A program made the position numbers and the translations under genes. The notes beneath the pieces were generated by a model. The model was not told where the DNA came from and did not search any database. It saw nothing but the letters and a program-made list of their open reading frames with translations. From Deinococcales bacterium (GTDB lineage: Bacteria > Deinococcota > Deinococci > Deinococcales > JAAFIG01), in the NCBI GenBank assembly GCA_025352125.1, contig JANXTZ010000065.1:1-47634 (forward strand): DNA of 47,634 nucleotides. Reading direction: 5' to 3'. Of the stretch, positions 42,602 through 47,634 are shown in pieces (positions within the stretch are counted from its first letter, which is position 1; the number at the start of each line of letters is the position of its first letter).

Positions 42602-43324
42602 ATGACCCAGGATGCTCGAGATCGACCTGTATACGTGATCTCTGTTGCGGCAGAACTGACAGACATGCACCCACAAACCTTGCGGCTGTACGAACGCAAG
42701 GGCTTGATCCGTCCAGGTCGCTCGAGTGGCAAAACACGCCTGTATTCGGAGCGCGACATCGATCATCTGCGCGAGATTCGGCGGCTGACCCAAGAACTTG
42801 GCGTCAATCTGGCAGGCGTTGAAGAGGTCATGAAACTGCGTCACGAACTCGATGATGTTCAGGTTCAACTCGAGATGGAAATATCAGACCTCGAGACGCA
42901 ATTGCGCTCAGAATTTGAAACCAGCCAACGGGAGGCTCGGGCGCTCGAGAATGGCAGCGTCTCGGGTGATCCCAAAGACCGTCCGGTGTACGTGATTTCC
43001 GTGGCGTCCGAACTGGTCGAAATGCACCCACAGACTTTGCGCCTCTACGAGCGCAAGGGTTTGATTCGTCCGCGTCGCTCAGGTGGTAAAACCCGTCTTT
43101 ACTCCGACCGCGATATTGATCATCTGCGCGAGGTGCGGCGGCTGACCCAAGAACTTGGTGTCAATCTGGCTGGGGTGGAGGAGATCATGCGCCTGAGATT
43201 CGAGCTTGACAGCGCCCAGGACCGTCTCGAGCATGACATTGCCAAACTCCAACACGAGATTTCGACAAGGGTCTCGAGCATGAATGCCTTGCCAGCGCCG
43301 AAGAAGGCTCGCAAAAAACCATGA
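42602..43324 (+). CDS. hspR: Tandem HspR (MerR-family heat-shock repressor) fusion
   Basis: 240 aa with two complete HspR units in one chain. Unit 1 (about 6-115) and unit 2 (about 124-230) share nearly the same MerR-type helix-turn-helix: [17 protein letters not shown], then KTRLYS(E/D)RDIDHLRE and [16 protein letters not shown]. Each is followed by a coiled-coil-like segment, and a basic tail ends the protein. HspR normally is a single-domain dimer that binds HAIR inverted repeats and represses chaperone operons. A covalent pair would bind as one molecule. No dnaK, dnaJ or clpB genes are near. It lies upstream of the BTAD regulator on the same strand. Confidence 0.85.
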   Translation: MTQDARDRPVYVISVAAELTDMHPQTLRLYERKGLIRPGRSSGKTRLYSERDIDHLREIRRLTQELGVNLAGVEEVMKLRHELDDVQVQLEMEISDLETQLRSEFETSQREARALENGSVSGDPKDRPVYVISVASELVEMHPQTLRLYERKGLIRPRRSGGKTRLYSDRDIDHLREVRRLTQELGVNLAGVEEIMRLRFELDSAQDRLEHDIAKLQHEISTRVSSMNALPAPKKARKKP

Positions 43325-43408
43325 ACTTGGCACTTTCCGATCAAGGCATTGTTTGCAGTGACAGACGTGACAACCAAGCTTTGAAGTTAAATTCAAACAT
43401 ATTTCAAT

Positions 43409-43463
43409 TACAATACCCGTCATGCAGAATCGAGCACCCAAAGCTCAAAGCGTGCTTGTGTGA
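43409..43463 (+). promoter_or_regulatory. -10 box, 13-codon leader ORF and coupled start of the BTAD gene
   Basis: TACAAT (43409-43414) lies 7 nt before ATG 43422, which opens MQNRAPKAQSVLV and stops at TGA 43461-43463. The BTAD gene GTG (43460-43462) overlaps this stop. Removing one GT from GTGTG here would fuse the ORF to the regulator. Confidence 0.5.
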
Positions 43464-46400
43464 GGCACGACGTTGTATCGCAGGTTGCTCGGCAACTGAA
43501 TGTGGTTGTCTCAAAGTTTCTGGGAACGGCTGTCGGACTGTGGGGCGAGCCAGGAATTGGCAAGACCCACGCCGCGAGTGAAATTTTATCGCAGCTTCAA
43601 TGCCGTCGCCTGACCTTGCACGCCACGACCAGTGCAATGCAGATTGTTGCGGCGTTGCCCCAATCTAAGACCCTGCCCGCTTGGGTGCAAAGCCAACGCT
43701 TGCGACTCGAGCGTGGTGAACAGCCAGGAAACAGCACCTTTGTGGCGATGCTGGTGGCAATGTTGAGTGCCCTTGCGCCGTTCGTGTTGCATCTCGAGGA
43801 CGTGCATGAGGCAAACGTTGAGCGTCTGGATTTGATTCAGATGCTCGCCCAGTCAATCACCCGAACGCGGGGTGTGGGTTTGCTGGTCACGGGTCGTGCC
43901 GAACCCTGTTTGCCGTTCAAGAACCACAAGCTCGAGCCGCTCTCCTTTGTGGAGACAGCAGCGTTGCTCGAGCACGAATTGAAAGCCCAAGCACCCGAGG
44001 ACGGACTCGAGTGGATTTTTGGACGCACGCGCGGTCACCCGTTGTTCACACTCGAGTTTGTGCGTTTGCTGTCGCGTCAGGGGTTTTTGTGGTCGGACGG
44101 CGAGTGCTGGCGCTGGCGCAAACCGCCCGAAGATTTCATGCCGATGACGGTTGAGGCGTTGATTTCGCAGTTGACCCTGGGACTGATGACCACCATTGAA
44201 ACCCAGGCGGTGCTCGAAGCCAGGGCGATCTTGCCAGATCATCTGGAATTCGAGGTGCTTTTGTCCGTCTGGGCGCAAGTCGCGGCGGTCGAACGCCCGG
44301 TGCTTCTGGATGCCATCGCGGCACTCGAGCGCGGTGGTGTCTTGAACAAACTGTACTTTGTCCATCCACTTTTCGCCGAGATCACGCGGCGCGACCTGCC
44401 ACCAGCCCGACGCGCCATGTATGCCGACCGCGCCATGCGGGCGCTCGAGTCAATCGATCTGGTGTTGGCAGCCGATTACATCGATGACGCGGGACTCGAG
44501 TCCTCGCTGGCGGTCGAGCGCCTCGAGCGAGCCGCCGCCTTATTGCGAGAACAGGGCGATTTGGACCGTGCCGCGCACCTGCTGGGCTTGGCTGCCGAAC
44601 GTGCCAGCGGCGAGGCGCGAATGCGCTTGGCGCTCGAGGCGGACGCCCTGCTTCAAATTGGAGGTACGTTCACACCACGGCTAAGGTTGCTGCATTTGGC
44701 TCACGGGGCGCAACCCGACAACCGCGAGACCCATCTCAGGCTGGCGATGACTCTGGCAACCATCGGTCAAGTGGCACAGGTCAAGGCTTTGATCGCCGAG
44801 CTTCCAGCGTCTGAACGCGTCGAAGCCCGCTGGCTGAATGCGGTGTTCAATGCCCAAACCCGCAACGCAGATTCGGTGGAGGCGCTGCAAACCTGGCGCG
44901 ATCATCCAGAGTTGCTTCAATTCCCCAGAAGCATCGCCTACGCGGCGGAAGCGTACGCGAACCTGGGCGACTTTCAAAACGCCGAGCATCTTATCGCCCA
45001 GGCGCTCGACATGCCCGATCCTGTCGGCAGACACCGCAATGTGATCGGAATTCTGGCATCCATCCGCTCCGAACAGGGTCGATTCGAGGAAGCCCAGGAA
45101 TTGCACGATCAGCACCTCGAGCTGGCGTTGCAAGCCGCCGGAGCGGGCAATATTGCGGTCAGTTATTACAACCGCTCGTTTAACTTGTACCGCCTGGGTC
45201 GTTATCAGGAGGCAATCAAAAGTCTCAAAGATGCCGTAACTTTGATCGATCAGGCTGGAGTCTTTCAGAACGGGGCGGATGCCAGAACCGCTCTCGGTGC
45301 GATCTTGATGCGGTTGGGACGGTTTCAGGAAGCCGAAGACCTGCTCCTGGCAGGCTATGAAACGCTTTCACGTCTCGAGGTCAGCCACCGACTGGCGAAC
45401 GCCGAGTGGGCGCTCGGTGATCTTTACGCACGGTGGCGTCCTGCGCACGGTGTTGTGCTGGCGCTGAAATTTTCTCGAGATGCGGTTCAGCATTCGCGTG
45501 AGCTGGACAACCGACGCTGCCTTGGAAGTGCGCTGGCGGTCGCGGCACGTATCGAGGCGTGGGCTGGTGATCCCGCGCAGGCACTCAAATTGGCGCTAGA
45601 GGCGACTGAAATCGGTTTGACCTCACCCAAAGACGTCTGTGACGGCGAGATTGCCTTGGCGCTCGCCCTAGAGGCAAACGGACAGATTGGGGCGGCACTG
45701 GTCAAGTGGCACGAAACCGCAAGCAAAACCCCGTTCATCGAGGATCGATCCGAGGCTGAACTTGGCATCGCTCGACTTCAAAATAACCGTCAGCGCGGTT
45801 TAGAATTGCTCGAGTGGTTTGAAGGGCGCGGTCTTGGCGCGTTTGCGTTGCAAGCTCGGCGGGATTTCTTGACCCAAGCGCTTGCACCTGTGCAGTCTTC
45901 GCCCACGACGGCACGAATCGAGGTGCTCGGCGCTATTCGACTTTTCCGCGATGACCAACCCGTCGTCACCCGCGCCCACAAGCGCCTCGAAATTCTGACC
46001 TACCTGCTCGAGACGAGAATCTCTGGTCGTCTTGAGGCGACCACCCGCGAACTCGCCTTCGCCCTGTATCCAAACATGCCAGAATTTGAAGCCAAAAAAG
46101 CCCTCAAGCAACTGGTATACCTCAACCGTTCGGTGCTGGGAGCCGACAGCCTGGTCAGCACCGCAGGCGGATACGCCCTCAATGCCATCTCGAGCGATGC
46201 CGAAGATTTTTTACAAACTGGCGATTCGGCGCTCTGGCGCGGGGTGTACCAGGGCAGCCTCGAAGACAACTGGCTGCTCGGGGTGCGCAACGCCCTGACC
46301 ATCGGTTTGCAAACCAGCATCGAATCGCAGCTCGAGTCAAATCCGAACGAGGCAGCCCGACTGGGGCTAATCCTGCTCGAGATGGAACCTTACAATGCAA

Positions 46401-46555
46401 AGGTTTTGCGTTTGACGCTGCGCTGCCTGGAACGCTCGGGTCATCTCAATCAGGCACGCTCGGTTTATGCCCAGGGTTGCTCGAGGTTTCTCGAGGTTGG
46501 TGAACTGCTGCCCGAAACGATGGACGGTTTTCTGACGCCACAATTGAGCGCCTGA
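43460..46555 (+). CDS. AAA-TPR-BTAD transcriptional activator
   Basis: 1031 aa from GTG 43460. N-terminal P-loop ATPase (Walker A GEPGIGKT, residues 29-36; Walker B near FVLHLEDVH), a long helical middle with TPR-like repeats (about 350-800, such as RGRYQEAIK-type units here RLGRYQEAIKSLKDAVTL), then a C-terminal OmpR-type winged helix (RIEVLGAIRLFRDDQPV) and BTAD domain (about 920-1030). AfsR/SARP activators normally carry the winged helix and BTAD at the N-terminus; this order is reversed. The ligand is unknown. The real start may be ATG 43422 if the leader ORF is joined by a frameshift. Direct repeats of TGACCA lie just after the gene. Confidence 0.8.
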   Translation: MRHDVVSQVARQLNVVVSKFLGTAVGLWGEPGIGKTHAASEILSQLQCRRLTLHATTSAMQIVAALPQSKTLPAWVQSQRLRLERGEQPGNSTFVAMLVAMLSALAPFVLHLEDVHEANVERLDLIQMLAQSITRTRGVGLLVTGRAEPCLPFKNHKLEPLSFVETAALLEHELKAQAPEDGLEWIFGRTRGHPLFTLEFVRLLSRQGFLWSDGECWRWRKPPEDFMPMTVEALISQLTLGLMTTIETQAVLEARAILPDHLEFEVLLSVWAQVAAVERPVLLDAIAALERGGVLNKLYFVHPLFAEITRRDLPPARRAMYADRAMRALESIDLVLAADYIDDAGLESSLAVERLERAAALLREQGDLDRAAHLLGLAAERASGEARMRLALEADALLQIGGTFTPRLRLLHLAHGAQPDNRETHLRLAMTLATIGQVAQVKALIAELPASERVEARWLNAVFNAQTRNADSVEALQTWRDHPELLQFPRSIAYAAEAYANLGDFQNAEHLIAQALDMPDPVGRHRNVIGILASIRSEQGRFEEAQELHDQHLELALQAAGAGNIAVSYYNRSFNLYRLGRYQEAIKSLKDAVTLIDQAGVFQNGADARTALGAILMRLGRFQEAEDLLLAGYETLSRLEVSHRLANAEWALGDLYARWRPAHGVVLALKFSRDAVQHSRELDNRRCLGSALAVAARIEAWAGDPAQALKLALEATEIGLTSPKDVCDGEIALALALEANGQIGAALVKWHETASKTPFIEDRSEAELGIARLQNNRQRGLELLEWFEGRGLGAFALQARRDFLTQALAPVQSSPTTARIEVLGAIRLFRDDQPVVTRAHKRLEILTYLLETRISGRLEATTRELAFALYPNMPEFEAKKALKQLVYLNRSVLGADSLVSTAGGYALNAISSDAEDFLQTGDSALWRGVYQGSLEDNWLLGVRNALTIGLQTSIESQLESNPNEAARLGLILLEMEPYNAKVLRLTLRCLERSGHLNQARSVYAQGCSRFLEVGELLPETMDGFLTPQLSA

Positions 46556-46580
46556 ACTTTTTTGAGATTTGATTTCTGGC

Positions 46581-46616
46581 AAGCAACACTGTCTGGAACG
46601 GTATCCAGTGTTGCTT
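46581..46616 (+). terminator. Hairpin after the BTAD gene
   Basis: An 11-bp perfect stem (AAGCAACACTG at 46581-46591 with CAGTGTTGCTT at 46606-46616) and a 14-nt loop begin 25 nt after the stop codon. It lacks a proper T-run, so termination is likely but not certain. Confidence 0.55.
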
Positions 46617-46618
46617 GT

Positions 46619-46656
46619 TGACCAATTTATGACCAAGTTGTGACCAGCTTAGACTT
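46619..46656 (+). promoter_or_regulatory. Triple TGACCA direct repeat with 11-bp period and -10 box
   Basis: TGACCA occurs at 46619, 46630 and 46641, exactly 11 bp apart. Four nt after the last unit, TAGACT (46651-46656) can serve as a -10 box. This is the layout of SARP-type operators, in which repeats replace the -35 box. It would drive rightward transcription toward the small ORF and the cupin. Confidence 0.55.
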
Positions 46657-46694
46657 AACATCAATCCAAGCCTGCGCCACCAAGTCCAGGCGAT

Positions 46695-46949
46695 ATGAAT
46701 AACGAAAGGGGGTTCTTGCACAACCCCAGACGTTGGAATTCTTTGGGCAGGACGCTGCCGAAGGAATCTTGGAACGTTTTTGGGCACGCGTTTGAGAAGA
46801 AAGGAAGACCCATAACGCAGCGCAAAATGGCTTTGTTGCGTGGATTTGTCCAAAGTGAAACATCAAAGGGCAACACAACAATTTACAAATCCAATGCCTC
46901 AAACGGCATGTCTGGATGGCGGTTGTACCGTTATCGCTCGAGTGAATGA
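46695..46949 (+). CDS. Unrecognised ORF of 84 codons
   Basis: An open frame from ATG 46695, basic and without recognised domains, signal peptide or membrane segment. The only support is its position just after the repeat/-10 region and just before the cupin gene. There is no good ribosome site and the region has none of the CTCGAG sites common elsewhere except one near its end. It may be chance or the remnant of an insertion. Confidence 0.2.
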   Translation: MNNERGFLHNPRRWNSLGRTLPKESWNVFGHAFEKKGRPITQRKMALLRGFVQSETSKGNTTIYKSNASNGMSGWRLYRYRSSE

Positions 46950-46961
46950 ACAGGAGTCAAA

Positions 46962-47363
46962 ATGAAAAAAGCAACTTTGGCAATGATTGGTCTCGCATCG
47001 TTGTTGCTCGTGCTCGGCACGGTCATCGCTGTTGACGCGGCACCCTCGCCTCGCTGGATGGCATCATACGAGAACCTCACGATGCCAGAAGGCTTCAAGG
47101 CAATGATGGTCTTGGTGGACTTCCCGCCCAATGCAGTGTTTCCACTGCATTCGCACGGCGGACCTGTGCTGGCGATGGTAACCGAAGGTGAGATCACCCT
47201 GGTGCAAAAAGGTGTCAGCAAAGTTTACAAGGCTGGCGAGAGCTTCACCGAACCCCTCGGTCTAATCCACGAGGCTCGGAATATGGGCAAGTCCAAGGCG
47301 GTAGTCATGGTGACGTACTTGCTGCCCAAGGGAGCACAGCCGGACATTTTCGTTGGCAAGTAA
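46962..47363 (+). CDS. Exported cupin-domain protein
   Basis: 133 aa with a signal peptide (about residues 1-26, ending near VDAAP). A single cupin_2-like barrel follows: FPLHSHGGPVLAMVTEGEIT (two histidines and the glutamate of the metal site), then GESFTEPLGLIHEARNMG (third histidine). Small exported cupins bind a metal or a small molecule; the function is unknown. CAGGAG lies before the ATG. The gene has no CTCGAG and is followed by an IS1-like end 53 bp downstream of the stop, so the area may be a recent addition. Confidence 0.75.
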   Translation: MKKATLAMIGLASLLLVLGTVIAVDAAPSPRWMASYENLTMPEGFKAMMVLVDFPPNAVFPLHSHGGPVLAMVTEGEITLVQKGVSKVYKAGESFTEPLGLIHEARNMGKSKAVVMVTYLLPKGAQPDIFVGK

Positions 47364-47416
47364 GCCTATGAACACAGCGCTATCAAATCAACGGTTAAAC
47401 CCCACGCTCGAGATTT

Positions 47417-47634
47417 GGTAGTGTCCACATTCTAACTGATAGACTGAACTCATGATCCCCCTGACCTGCCGACGCTGCCAAAGCACGAAACTCCGCAAAA
47501 ACGGACGCACCAAAGACGGACAGCAAAAATTTCATTGCAAAACCTGCAACTTCTACAGCACACTCCAAACCAACCATGATAAACGCGCCGAACAACACGC
47601 CATGATCGAAAAACTCAGCGCAGAACGCAACTCC
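47417..47634 (+). mobile_element. Left end of an IS1-family-like insertion sequence, truncated by window
   Basis: GGTAGTGTCCACATTC at 47417 resembles the left inverted repeat of IS1 elements (GGTRATG start), and the first ORF starts 35 nt inside. The right end, target repeats and transposase core lie outside the window, so the family is provisional. Confidence 0.55.
47452..47634 (+). CDS. IS1-like InsA / transposase zinc-ribbon N-terminus, partial
   Basis: 61 codons to the window end. It begins with a zinc ribbon of the kind found at the N-terminus of IS1-family InsA proteins: CRRCQSTKLRKNGRTKDG, then FHCKTCNFYST (two CxxC pairs). The basic stretch between the pairs is the usual DNA-binding part. 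The reading frame runs off the window, so whether it is a full transposase with a DDE domain or an InsA-type regulator cannot be said. Confidence 0.7.
   Translation, partial: MIPLTCRRCQSTKLRKNGRTKDGQQKFHCKTCNFYSTLQTNHDKRAEQHAMIEKLSAERNS

Noticed and set aside
1..47634. CRISPR arrays, tRNA and rRNA genes
   Set aside because: No regularly spaced repeats with unique spacers and no tRNA arm or rRNA signature was found by reading; short tandem repeats seen have only two or three units.

Overview
The window is about 47.6 kb of bacterial chromosome, roughly 50-57% GC by eye. It looks like a member or relative of the Deinococcota. That is inferred from the mix of genes: an M29 aminopeptidase, a regulator with AAA, TPR and C-terminal BTAD parts, an HspR repressor, an LEA-like desiccation protein, a short IF-2, and many start codons lying 6-7 nt after a TANNNT -10 box (leaderless mRNAs). 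No rRNA or tRNA gene was seen, so the taxonomy is an inference.

Layout. 0-4 kb: a VOC-EamA-PLP decarboxylase operon divergent from a MocR regulator. 4-5.3 kb: cmk-plsC. 5.3-9.8 kb: aapJQMP, a complete general L-amino-acid ABC transporter. 9.8-12.6 kb: a two-domain thioredoxin-like protein, a YbjN-like protein, PrsW and RuvC. 12.6-13.3 kb: decayed ORFs. 13.3-18.7 kb: a long ABC-F ATPase, DUF2207, LemA and the LEA-like protein. 18.8-25.1 kb: carB, a predicted beta-barrel protein, guaA and a PEGA lipoprotein. 25.3-29.4 kb: the rimP-nusA-ylxR-infB operon. 29.4-33.7 kb: a VOC protein, a small inserted cassette, an MBL hydrolase and trpBA. 33.9-40.5 kb: M29 aminopeptidase, S41 peptidase, acyl-CoA dehydrogenase, and the ATPase and binding protein of a BMP-type transporter without permeases. 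40.6-47.6 kb: a frameshifted tautomerase, a PLD lipoprotein, a tandem HspR fusion, the BTAD regulator, a cupin, and the left end of an IS1-like element.

The strongest signal is genome-scale. The palindrome CTCGAG occurs about once per 90-120 bp through most of the window (21 copies in the first 2.46 kb and about 26 in the ABC-F gene by hand count, against about 0.6 expected in each). It is found in all codon phases, in intergenic DNA and in terminator stems. It is a highly iterated palindrome comparable to cyanobacterial HIP1. It thins out over several segments that look acquired.

The second signal is a 936-bp unit at 29.8-30.9 kb. An AT-richer two-gene cassette (HELGH zincin plus a 69-aa partner) sits between two roughly 94% identical copies of the 3' end of the neighbouring MBL hydrolase gene, so the hydrolase keeps an intact end. 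Other points of regulatory interest are a covalent tandem HspR together with an HspR-box-like (HAIR) inverted repeat across the rimP-infB promoter, and TGACCA direct repeats with an exact 11-bp period, the layout bound by SARP/BTAD activators, upstream of aapJ and just downstream of the BTAD regulator gene.
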